NCBI RefSeq assembly: GCF_900880675.1
Contig: NC_044193.1
Coordinates: 8,750,917-8,814,916 of the forward strand
Origin: Sparus aurata
Taxonomy: Eukaryota > Chordata > Actinopteri > Spariformes > Sparidae
Direction of reading: 5' to 3'
Length of the DNA: 64,000 nt
Shown: positions 1 through 19,400 of the stretch, piece by piece
Layout of the letters: every line of letters starts with the position of its first letter
How positions within the stretch are numbered: the stretch's first letter is position 1
Translations under genes and position numbers: made by a program
The notes under the pieces: model-generated
The model's database searches: none
The model's input: only the letters and a program-made list of their open reading frames with translations
Told to the model about the DNA's origin: nothing

Positions 1-539
1 ATCCATATGATTATAAACTGTCCACGGGTTTAGATTGACAGGGGGGATACCTGGTAAACATCTTGAAAACATGACGTGTACCGTCACCCCTCTTTAGGAG
101 CCGCATTGCCGGCTTTCTGTGTGAATTACACAGCGGTTTGTCTTTAAGGTTGAGATGCTTCACTCTGTGTGGATCACCACCGGCAGAGAATTGGTGAACC
201 ACCGCTGAGGAGATGATGCGTCTTCTCCTGTGTGAAATGGGCTAGTTAGAACTAAAGAAGCTTCTTGGATGCGAGGTGAAACGTCTTCAAGAAACGGAAA
301 TGAGTCCAACTGCCTACAATACAGCACTTAGAATTGCCTAGAAGACTGAAAACCTACATCAACATACAGAATGTAAACAAAAACCCTGAGCCTTTTCTTT
401 TTACACAATACATTGTTTTGTTTTATAAAACTGTTCTTGACAAATAAATCTTTTATATATTTCATTCCAGTAGTTTTTTTAAATGAAGCCGGACAGAATT
501 TGTGATGTGTGCGTGTTTACCTCACAACACTCCCTCACT
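1..539. other. Non-coding flank left of ogg1
   Basis: No supported coding exon is visible. A plus-strand AATAAA lies at 443-448 and could be the polyadenylation signal of an unseen plus-strand gene converging on ogg1; this is inference only. A minus-strand open frame at 11-202 is bounded by a possible acceptor and donor, but I recognise no protein family in it. An interspersed repeat copy fills roughly 245-372 (separate entry). The stop codon of ogg1 closes this stretch on the right. Confidence 0.4.
245..372 (-). repeat. Teleost interspersed repeat, copy A
   Basis: Read on the minus strand this stretch aligns by eye with 57781-57913 on the plus strand. Shared landmarks are a block like TGTTGATG-AGGTT, a block like TTGAAGACGTTTCACCTC and a block like CATCCAAGA...TTTAGTTCT, in the same order with similar spacing. 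I know this as a frequent teleost dispersed repeat but cannot assign its class with certainty. Confidence 0.55.
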
Positions 540-2697
540 CTAGACAGAACTCTTTGCTTTCTTGTGACGCGCTGCCTTGGTTTTAATGTTCTTCACAGTT
601 TTATCTTCTTCCGTTTTAATTTTTGTCTTTTCACACGCCACCACCATTTCTTCTTTAACATCTTCCTCCTTCTGCGGCTGCCTCAAATGCGACATCTCTT
701 TCAGCTTTTGGAACTTCTTGAGGTCCGCACAGAACAAAACCTACAACGGATGAAAACACTCTGTGGTTATCGCAGACAGACCGTAAGAGACATGACAGAA
801 ACATGCTGACAAATACTCATCGATAACACTCACCGACTGTGCCCAGCCTGCGTAAGGACCCCACAGCTTTCTGAAAAAGTCCCCTTCAAAGAAATATAAC
901 ACTGGTCAGTGTGTTTGCAACAAAAGATGCTTTAATATCATTATTCTATGTTTACAAGCAGTGTAACACTGCATACATACAGTTCTAGTGATGGGGTGCA
1001 TGAATACTTACCAATATCTCTGTGGAGTTTGTCTGTGATGCTCTTTTGTGCGGTGCCAGAAGTGTAGTTGTAGTCACGTTTAGCAATCTGCCACACGTGT
1101 GTGTCTATAGGGACAGCCGCTGCCTTATCCAGGGACATAAGACATACACAGTCGGCCACCTACAGGGAGAAACACTGGAAACTGTTACATGTTACTGGTA
1201 CAATTTACTTAATTTCAGAAATATGTAATAGGCTACATTATCTTTTCCTACTCTACCTTAGTGCCCACACCAGGGAGTGTACGCAGAGCATCACGGGCCT
1301 GCAGGTATGGGGCACTGCGTAGGCCTTCAAGCCACTGGAGCCCGTGGGTGTCCAAAATCTGCTTTGCGCTCTGCTGCAGGAATCGAGCCCTGTATCCAAA
1401 ACCAAGATCCCTGAGACAGGCCTCTACGCTGTTGTCTGCCAAGTACAATGTATACAATCACATTCACTAATCCACCTTAAAATGACAAATTGCTGGTGAA
1501 CATGACTCTCAGTTTGCGTACCTCACACTACAGTTTATGTATGTATTTTTCTACATTGGTAAGTTGCTAAATGTCACAGTTTCTCTCACTTGCATCTAAT
1601 ATCCAGGATCTTGAAGGAAAGAAATAAACAAGACGGACAAGGCTTGAAGCTGAAAATATTGTTGCATTGCCCATGATACAAATCAAGATCTCCTGGTTGG
1701 ATTTTGTACCACTGAACCAAAAGCAAAAATGAAAGAACAAACAATATAATAAAGGGTCCTGACTCAGTTGTGAACCCTTGCACCACTGATACAGTGTTCC
1801 TGAAATGTGATAGAGAGGAGGTAAAGGTCTGTGGGGAAATCATATAGCACCTGCAAGAGCGGACAGGGATGGAAAGTTGTAGTATGAGGCCTGATCCAGT
1901 TGGCACAGCGGAGCGCCCAGAGTCTGGCACAGCCTCTCCACCATGCCCTGGATGCGAGAGATGTGGTTGTTGGAGGTACAAATGAAGGAAAACAGGCATT
2001 CAGTAGGGTCCTGGCGCAGCATTCGCACACCTGGGGAGAGACCAAATGATATGCATTTTTAAGACAATACTGGCTCAGTCATCGCCTGATGTGTAATAAG
2101 AGAGACCATGCATGCACACCTGTAAAGATGTCTGCAATGCGCCTGAAGTGGGGGTCTGCCGCTCCCCATTCCCTGTACAGATCCACAAGCTTCACATTTA
2201 GCTGGAAGTAATCTCTCAGCGTCTCTTCTTCCTCCTCAGTGTCCTGTCCTATAGTCACAGCCACCGGCTTCTCCTCCTCCTTCACAGCAACTCTGGACCT
2301 CTTCTCTGGCTTGTTTTCCACCTGGAAAGCAACACCAGCTTTCCTCTTCCTGTCACATTCCTCTCCACGATTGTCTTGGTTTTTGTAAACGTGGTACCAC
2401 AGAGAGTCATCTGTTTGGGTCAGAGTCCAAACTCGTCCTCCCATCACTCCGGTCCAGTGGCCTTCTGCAGTTTCTCTCCAGCTGTGGGTTCAGATGCATA
2501 AAGACACATCTGAGCATTTAAACTGTATTAAGTCAAATCTCCTGTACGTCTTAATGACAACAGATTACATCAGTCTGACCATCCTACCGGAAAGATTGTC
2601 CACAGGCAAGAGTGAGGTCCAGGCGCAGCTCTGACTTCACACAAGGGAGACATCTCCACATTTTTGCCCCCGATGACAGAACCGCATGTTTGGCCAT
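540..2697 (-). CDS. ogg1: 8-oxoguanine DNA glycosylase/lyase
   Basis: The product removes 8-oxoguanine paired with cytosine and nicks the abasic site, starting base excision repair in nucleus and mitochondria. Seven exons join in phase: 2588-2697, 2120-2481, 1851-2030, 1257-1435, 1012-1159, 834-883 and 540-740, giving 409 residues against 345 for the main human form. The helix-hairpin-helix loop ends in GVGTK; catalytic Lys277 (human Lys249) is the last codon of exon 4. The catalytic Asp is Asp296 in VPIDTH (human Asp268), so both active-site residues are intact. SFRW near residue 36, SFICTSNNHISRI, FGYRAR and LWGPYAGWAQ are also conserved. The extra length is a charged linker in exon 2 with KRK and KRSR runs and an acidic stretch, plus a Lys-rich tail. 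The start at 2697 gives an N terminus of human-like length. It is head-to-head with qars1. Confidence 0.96.
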
Positions 2698-3383
2698 TAT
2701 TGTTTTGATGCTAACAGTTAGCTTGCTGTCTGTTTAGGGGTATAAAACAAAGCGTATACTGACCTACCACAGAGCCTCGATATTTTTAAAACTCATTGTG
2801 ATACGATCTGTCGTTTGTGACAGCGTAAAACAACACATATACACTCAAATAAAGTGACTTAACGGGGAGCAACAACCTCAACTCACGTTTGAAAGAGCCG
2901 GTATGAAAACTTTCGCAGAGTTGTTTAAGCTAGCGGCAATAAAATGGACAACAAAGACCTTACACTGCGTTGCAAACCTGCGCATATTGAAGAAGAAGAG
3001 TTTTCAAAAAAGTGCAAAGTAAAGGCACTCGAAATATAAAATTTTATTTTATATTAATAAGAACTGATTATTGTCCTGATTTCATGTTTATAATTACTGA
3101 GATGTCAATCTGATGCAACATTTCCTAGATTCCGGTAGCCCATCCCTTACTGATGTCAACACAGCTGCTGATTGGCTCTCTTGCTCGTAGTAGGCGGGAT
3201 CTCATTCACGATTGGTCAGTGCAATCCGTGCCCGCGGTGTCCCATTGGCCAATCGTCATATTCGTCAATTTTTTCTTTGAGGTGTACAGGAAGTCGTCCT
3301 CCGTCCCTCTCCCAAACGGAAAGTAGTGTGCGGTGGAAGCGTGTCTGTGTGGCTCCTGTCTAGCCGGTGAATACGGTGGAAAA
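2698..3383. promoter_or_regulatory. Shared ogg1/qars1 bidirectional promoter
   Basis: Only 686 bp separate the two divergent start codons, so both promoters must lie here. The qars1-proximal part holds four CCAAT boxes: ATTGG at 3171-3175, 3211-3215 and 3244-3248, and CCAAT at 3249-3253, the last two forming an abutting inverted pair. Spacings of 40 and 33 bp resemble NF-Y arrays of housekeeping promoters. No TATA box stands out close to either start. The factor assignment is inference from motif knowledge. Confidence 0.75.
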
Positions 3384-11218
<7,835 letters not shown>

Positions 11219-11704
11219 TTGACCAAAGTCAAGCCTCACGTCCTGCTTCCCATGAGCCCACAGATACATGTCCAAATTGTTTGCATCACTTCAAGTGTAA
11301 CATCAGAGACCGCACAGACTGCTTTGACTGAGACTGACTCAAATCAGATACTGTAATAATTAATAATAGAAAGCCCAGATTCAGAAGAGAATTGTGGCCG
11401 ACAGAATTGCTGCAGTATCGATTTGCTCAATTACTGTCAGGGTGATTATTTTTCTATATCTGCTGCAAAAAAAAATTAACCTGCAGTGTTTCCTCTTTGT
11501 CGAATTTATGCAACTTTGATCAATTTGAAAAAGGGGCTACTGTGAGTTAATTTAATATTGGCTCGAAACTGGTGTTACACTGAGGTGACCCGCTCAAATG
11601 CCATACATGACTTTCTTACAGGTGGCGAGTCACTGCCAAACCACCGTGTGTTTTTTTTTTAAGACTCAGAGGGGTTCATGTGTGTCTTTTTGACGGAAGA
11701 GAAG

Positions 11705-11710
11705 AATAAA
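11705..11710 (+). terminator. Polyadenylation signal of qars1
   Basis: AATAAA lies 487 bp after the qars1 stop codon and is followed by TAATAATTT and an A-rich stretch. It is the first canonical signal on the plus strand after the stop. The 3' UTR is therefore about 0.5 kb. Confidence 0.65.
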
Positions 11711-12437
11711 TAATAATTTAAAAAAAACTGCAATGTCTCTACGTTTATATTCTTTAGTTTTTTGACTTGATGATGATATTCTTCTACCAGTGACATTTTA
11801 GATGTGAGAAAATAAGGTCCCCTGAACACATTTTGAAGTTAGAAAGGTGGCAGGGTCCGCCACATGTAAACAAAACAGTATAAAATGGTGTTGTTCTTTA
11901 AGGTCAGTTTATTCAGTCATGAAAATTGAGATTGATTGTTCGGGTATAAAAATAAAATGTTAATGAAGATCTTTCTCCTCGGATTAATAATTCGTCCCCA
12001 AAACTATTTTGTCCATTGGAACTAAAACTGCAGCAAGTCCAAAAGGTTGCCATGCATTTGTGCATAAACCATAAGTTTTGAATGCAGAGGAAAAGAAAAT
12101 ACATGATAAAGGTTGCAAAAATAACTTTTCAAATTAGCAAAATAAAGTTTAAGTGAAAACTGAACAGGTTCAAACAGAGAGCAGTGTGGGATATACTGAC
12201 CACGCTTAAGTGTAGTGCGTGGGAATTAACCCTCAACTGCCCAGAGCTCCCCGAGCACCACCCAAATATTCAGCGTATCTCTGTGGGACCACCTTAAAAG
12301 ATCCAGAAGCCAGTGAACCACTAGGAGCGTCTGTCTGGCATAACAGGGTTTTAAGGTGGACTGACATCTACCTGATCTCGTCGGCTGCTCAGCCTGTGTG
12401 TGTCGCCTTTAACGGACTACCCTGTGAACGTCAGTTG

Positions 12438-12528
12438 TCGCGATACCGTGCGGTGGAAATATCGCGAGAACAAGGCAGAGTTACAAATCGCTTTCCTATT
12501 GGTCTGGAGGAACTGTTGTAAGATGGCG
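12438..12528 (+). promoter_or_regulatory. qrich1 core promoter motifs
   Basis: TCGCGATA at 12438-12445 and TATCGCGAGA at 12460-12469 are inverted copies, 14 bp apart. The second is one base off TCTCGCGAGA, the palindrome bound by BANP and recorded as a ZBTB33-type site in CpG-rich promoters. An inverted CCAAT box (ATTGG) lies at 12498-12502 and a YY1-like AAGATGGCG at 12520-12528. Together they mark a TATA-less housekeeping promoter and the likely 5' UTR exon of qrich1. Where that exon ends cannot be fixed from sequence; 13463 is the acceptor of the first coding exon. Confidence 0.55.
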
Positions 12529-13497
12529 CCCAGCGAAATATGAGTGGTTGAGAAAAAAGAAAAGCTACAGCTAGCCATCTAACATAAATCTGGGAAAATA
12601 AAGGATAAACAAGTCACAGGGACACGTCAGTGGCACCTCGCTTCCCCGCTCGTTGGAAGAGGAGCGACGTCTCGAGGGTAGAGAAGAGGTTGTGGGCGGC
12701 TTCAGCCTCGGCCCGTTGAGGAAGAGAGGTAGCTAACGCGCCCACCAACGTTAGCCTGCTAGCTTTGGAGATAACAGAAAAAATATAGTCGATGTAACGT
12801 TTCAGACAAGAAAGAGCCAACCCAGTTCTCTTGCTTATTATCCATGTGCCCCTTACGTAGGTAATGCGTTGTTGTTTGTATGCATGACGGCGTAATTACA
12901 CTTTTCCAAACACAACTGTGCCTGTGTCTTATTTGCAAACAACACGCGGCTAGTTAGCCATGCACCTGGCTAACCTAGCTTGTTGTGTAATCAGCTGCTA
13001 GATTGGCAGTTAGAGAGGTATTATGCCGTGCACATGATCGTAACTAAATTGCTGTATAGAAGTTGCGTGTTTTAGTTATGCAGCAGTACCGGTCGCTGCT
13101 GTGAATACTGCATCGGATTTGGAAAGTGGCCGCGCTTTTGTCCCTGCTCGTACCCACTCAGCTAGATTTAACCCTTTCCTATTACCCGTCTGTCTGTGTC
13201 GCTACCGGACAGTGATCCAGGGTCAGTTTGTAAACAGTGCAATGTTTTAACTGATGTCAGCGCTGCGCTTTCTGTCTTTTTCATTCTCCCCTTATAAACA
13301 CTTTGCTGTCTTTTTTCCTTTTACAAATCTGTTTGAGTAAATGACGAGCAGCCTTACTAAAAATCTATTTCATCGCCAGTCTTTGCTTATACAGATAAAG
13401 AAAAGTTCATAAAGCTGCAACGAAATTAAAAGTAATCTAACATGAATTCTGCCTTTCTTTAGATCCTCCCCCATAGAAGAAGACACTGTCAGCAGGC

Positions 13498-16400
13498 ATG
13501 AATAACTCCCTGGATGGTACAGGCTCCTATGAGGAGCTTGTTCGGCAGAAGGCTCGGAGCATCCCTCAGCACCGCATGAAGGAGTTCCTGGAGTCTTTGG
13601 CCAGCAAGGGTCCAGATGCCCTGCAGGAGTTCAGCCAGCAAAGCACAGATACGACAACTACCACCACCACTATGGTCTACCAACAAGAGGCTAACTGCAT
13701 CTACACGGACAGCACGGAGGTGGCAGGGTCGTTGTTGGAACTGGCTTGTCCGGTAAATCAAAGCACTATATGGTGAAGCTGTTATAGAGCTCTGTCACTC
13801 AAGTGAAGCTCTCTGACAGACTCTGTCTTGTGATACAGGTTCAAGTGCAGGTCCAGCCCCAGCAGCAACAGATACAGGAGTCCACGTCTCAGCAGCAGTC
13901 TGTACAGCAGAATACAGAGCAACAGATAGTGCAGGTTTGTACCTTGTTGTTGTGTCTAGCAATTAATCCTGATGCACAATAAGCTTCAGGGTCAGTAAAG
14001 CGTGTATCCTAGCTCATTTCAGCACAGTTCGGGAAAATGACATTGCACACTATTTGTAGGTAAAGAAATTGGTTGTGAATTGTAAGCCTTGGAAACTGCC
14101 GTAAGAAAAATCTATGTCGTAGGTGCTGTAGCTGTATTGCATACAAATGGACAGTCAAAGTAAAACATTTTCTTTTTCATTGTTGACGTAGTTACTTTGG
14201 TTAGCCTTTGTAGGGCAGTGTGGCATAATAAATCATCCATCTCTGCCGACTGTACCTAAGCCTGACTCACCCTCAAGCGAAGAATTTAAAAAAAGTTAGA
14301 CACTTCTTTTGTAAAACACTAAAACGTGAAATTTAGGGATGTCTCGATCCGATCTATAGGATCAGGATCGGGGCCGATCTGGGCATTTTTCCGCAGATCG
14401 GAATCGGCAATTTTGAACGTGGACCCAAGCCCAATTTTTTTTTATTTATTTATTTTTTTACGTCAGAGCACAATTTGTGGCAGAACTCAGATGCGCGCGT
14501 AACGTTACTCTGGCATACCTGTGGATAAAATGTCTGCAGTGTGGAAATAACTCAAATTAGAAAGCGAAAGTAGTCCAACGGCGCCATGTAACAACGGCAG
14601 TATGACCGTTTCGTGGAGCTGCATTTAATACTACTCAATTGTTATGGCAACAAACACTAAAAGAATACAACGTGTTCACTCGAGAGTACAGGCAAAGACA
14701 CTGAAGCAACAAACACTCGCGGATACTTTCAAAAGGAAAGAGAAATATCCTCGAGACAGCGACATGGCCACAAATATTACCAAGAGGTTATTAAATTAAT
14801 CGCTCTGGATAACCAGCTCATCTCCGTGGTAGAGGATATGGGTTTTTGAATCCCCGGTTTGTCCTACCATCTCTGCATTACATCACATTGACTCCACTTT
14901 CGAGTTACAACGTGCCGGTATGCGCACTAGTTTCATGGGTCTCATACAGCAAAGCATGTAAAACAGGCAATAGAGGAGATGCTGACCGCGTGTGAAATAG
15001 ACGAGCAACGCGTCCACGTCATTTTACATGACAGCATAGGGAATATGTAAAAAGCAATAGATGATATGGAGGTACCAAGCGTGAGCTGCGTCTCACACAC
15101 TTCAGCTGCTGCACACGAGGGTCTGCTGTCACAGTGCAGCGTCACAGACTCACCTGCTAACACAAGGAAGGTGGAGGCCAATGTTGTAATAGCATATGCA
15201 GAATCAGAAAGAGCCATATAAAGGTATATACATTGTTTTAACAACATAAAAAAAATAAATAAATGAACAGCTTGGATACAGGTTAATGCAGCTGTATTAT
15301 CCAGGAAAATATTAGTTAAGGCTGAGTATCGGACCGGGACTCGGTATCGGCAGATACTAAATATTAAAGGACTCGGATCAGGATCGGGGTAAAAAAAACC
15401 TGATCGGGACATCCCTAGTGAAAGTACCTGTTATCTTGTTGGTAACAGCCACAAGAAGCATGTAATTATTGGTTACTGGTTCAAAAATCTATATTGTGCA
15501 TTTCCACCATGTTCCATTTAGTCCTAGGTCCATCTAATATCTCTCTATTGTTTCAGGTGCAGATTCAGGGCCAGCAGCAAGGTCAGATGCTGGGTCAGGT
15601 CCTTCAAGTGCCCTCTGGCTCCCATCAACAGCTTCAAGGTGTGACCACTGCACAGCTGATTCAGCCTGGGGAGCTCACAGAGGAGCAGCACCAGCAGGTA
15701 TACATGAGCACACCACCAGGGCATAATTCCAGATGTTGTCACCAGTCAGAGTTTGAATTTAGTTAACAGTTATCGTTTCTCTCCCATGTGTTATAGCTTC
15801 AAGCTCAGTTGGTGGCAGCTGTTGCAGGAGGTCAGCAGATCCAAATCCAGACAGTGGGTGCCCTCTCTCCCACCCAGCAGCAGGACAACGCTGAGAGGAG
15901 GGTGCTAGGGACCACCGTCGCCACGTCACAGGGAGCAGGTGTCCTCCAGCCAGCAAAGAAGCGCAAGGTTGACATGCCCATCACTGTGTCATATGCCCTG
16001 CCTGGTCAGCAGGTAGCCACTGTCCTGGCTATCCCTCAGGGGCAGGGCCAGCAACAGAGTTACGTGTCTCTGCGGCCAGACCTCCTAACTGTGGACAGCT
16101 CCCACCTTTACAGCGCTACAGGAACTATCACCAGTCCCACAGGGGAGACCTGGACAATCCCTGTCTACTCTGCTCCCGCTGGTTCCGGTGGACGAGAGCA
16201 GGTCACACACATCGCCATCCCCCAGGAGGCCTATGGAACAGTGCAGGTTGCTGGGACAAACACTACAACAATGACTACAATGCCAACACAAGTTACGGTT
16301 GAAAATGACAAGCTGAAAATCCCTGCGAGCCAGAGTCAGACAGCGCAGGCCGTTTCCAGCATTACGAGCTCTGGAGGAATGGGAGGCCAAGAAGAAGTGG

Positions 16401-19400
16401 TGCACACACTGGCTGCAAACACACTGTTCCCTGCCCAGCTGATGAATGGAAACATCCACATCCCAGTGGCAGTACAGGGCTACTCCAACGCTACACAGTC
16501 TCTGATCTGGGATCCACAGCAGCAGGTGCTACACACACAAGGGCTGTCGGGGCAAGACGCTCAGCAGCTACAGGTACTTACGCAGATGGTGAGCTATGCA
16601 TGGCTTAATATACCTATAAACATTCAATTCAATTCAGTATACTTTATTTGTCCCCAGGGGGGCACTGTGATGATATCTTTCATATTTTTTGAGTGCATGA
16701 TGTTAACTGTTTGGTGTGTTTGTGTCTGCGTAGGGTCAGACAGTTGTAGCAGAGGTAGATGGCCATGGTCAGCAGCAAGTGCAGGTTCAGGAGCTGCTGT
16801 TGCCTGCAACTCTGAAGCCAGAAGAGGGGCTGGACGTGTGGCGGCTTTGGGCTCAGAGGAAAAACACAGAGTTAGAAAAATCTGACAAAAACAAGCTGGC
16901 CCCGATTGGCCGTAAGTACAATAATGTTTATTATAATGTGCCAGCAATATTTTGTTGTTGGTGCGCAGGTGTTTTGCCATCGTCTCATCTCATCTCTGTT
17001 GTGTGTGTTTTAGGGCGCCAGGCACTGCGTTTCCAGGAGGACCTGGTGTCATGTGCAGTAGCAGAGCTCTGCATGGGTCTCTCTTTGATGACAACAGAGG
17101 CTCGGGGGCTTGAAGGGGAATCTTATGAGGCTGATGTTCTCTATTATGTATTTCTGTGCATACAAAAGGTATGTTCTGTTTGAAGGCTAAAACACACTCA
17201 CCATCCATTTCATGTGGAAATGCTGGTTTGACCGCCTCTTTCTTTGTTTTTTCTTTGCAGTATCTGTTTGATAACGGTCGTGTGGACGACGTTTTCTCAG
17301 ATCAGTACTACACTCGCTTCGCTCACAGTCTGCACCAGATCTTGGATCCATGGAGACCATCTATTCATCCGCTAGGTGTGTACAAAAAACCCTGCAATTT
17401 GTGTTCCTCTGTAATCAACGTGATGATTGTGTCAACTCTGATATAGTGCACAGTAGTAAACACACAGGCCCATCACTACTCTCAAAATCCATTGTTTTTT
17501 ATTTAAAGGTCATGATTCAGTTTGATTTTTCAAAAAGCGCTGATGGCTATGCTATTGTTAGAATAGTGAACATGAATATGATGGTGATTTATGCCATTGC
17601 AACTGCCATTTACATTTTCAAATTCTGATGGGAATTTAACAAAAACAACTTGACTTTATCCTTGGGCTTTCAGAGTTGGGCAAGTTCAAATTATATTCGC
17701 CAAAAATAAAGATGGTAGGAATGGACAAAAAATTATGTCCTTCAGGCATTCAACACTAAACAACAAAAGATATAAATTCAGTTTGTTACAAAGTTTGGTT
17801 TCTCAAATCTGCCCCGAGTAAACCCTCTCCCTAGACAAATCAATAAAAGATCAATGACAAAAGAAAATAGACCCAGCATCTGTGACGCTGTTGAAGTTAC
17901 CTTCTGTGCCAGACAGCTGAACTTCTTCCTGGACACAGGATACGTGTCTGGAAGTGCAGCTTCAGGCTACCTGTGTGCTAGCTGTGTTATCTTTGGAGTG
18001 TCTTCTTTCTGTTTTTCTTCAGACACACACCTAGGCAGGGGTTGAGAGAGAAAAAACAAGGGAAGAATAGCAGATCCTGCTTCTGATTTTGACTGTCAAA
18101 AGTTCATTTTGATCAATTTTACAATACGATATTGTGACACAACCTAGTAGATAGTAATTAAAGCTAATGACTATTATGTAGTTGTTTGCAGAACTCTGAA
18201 ATATGGAGAACATTTGGGGGATTTTCTGTTTTGTAGTGTATCACAATTGGAATTATAGACCTTTTATTAATCTTGTGTGTATAAACATTACAGTGTTTGA
18301 AGATGGTTTGATCAATTTAGGAGTGACAGAAGGTTCCAGTCTTGAGTTTGGTGATGAGAGTAATGGTTGCCTAAATTTGGATGATGGGGATCATTTTTAT
18401 TATCATGGAGACTTTTAGAAATAGTATTAAACTAACCAGACAGCAGCTGTCTTACTTGAACTACAAAGATATGTATGGTTTTTTCAGAATATATTTGTGA
18501 TGGCAGTCATTCATTATATATTAAGTGATGATTTTATTAAATGCCATGTTTTCTTAATCCGCTCCTTTACTCCTACCAGGTTACGTTATCCCCAGCCATG
18601 TGACGGAGGAGATGCTGTGGGAATGTAAACAGCTGGGAGCTCATTCTCCCTCAACGCTGCTCACAACGCTAATGTTCTTCAACACCAAGTGAGTCGTTTT
18701 ACCTCATTACAATCATAACACATGACTGATTTCTTTATTGACATGCAGCAATATGGTCTGTTCTGTACTGTCATCTAGAAAACACATTACATCATTCAAC
18801 ATAACGGCAAAATAAAAATCTATAGTTATTCTGTATTTCTCCTCTGTCCTCATGTGGTAACCAGTCAACTCCGATTGGCCCAAATCAGTCAATATATGTG
18901 CTGTATGTTTTCTCAACAGGTATTTCCACCTGAAGACAGTGGACCAGCACCTAAAAGTGGCCTTTTCTAAGGTGCTGAGACACACCAGAAAGAGTCCCAA
19001 CAACCCCAAAGACAAGAGCACCAGTATCCGATACCTAAAGTCAACGGAGAGGTTCATCGGACAGAAAGGTAAGAGTGCAGATGAATTGTGATGTGGTGTC
19101 TGAGAGGAAGCCCTGTTTCCTTAAGGTTAGTTAACATTTTTTGTATATTTGTCTTTATTCAGTCACAGACGACATGTACTCAGAGCAGCTGGAGGATCCA
19201 GAGAACCCGCTGCGATGCCCCATCAAGCTCTATGATTTCTACCTCTTCAAATGGTGGGTATAAAACTATTTTTAAGGTGTGAAACGTGAAGTATATGAAA
19301 CTGGTAAAAAAGGTGCTGCTGCTACCTGTAAATAAAACTCTTGTGTGTATGTTATTGACATAGGTTGTAGAGTACATGTTGAACTCAGTCTTCGAGTGGT

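Noticed and set aside
11..202. Minus-strand open frame with a possible acceptor and donor at the window's left edge.
   Set aside because: It could be an exon of a neighbouring gene, but I recognise no family in it, and one candidate exon without partners is not enough.
12219..12521. 100-codon open frame before qrich1.
   Set aside because: It overlaps the CpG-rich promoter and probable 5' UTR; the composition explains the open frame and no family is recognised.
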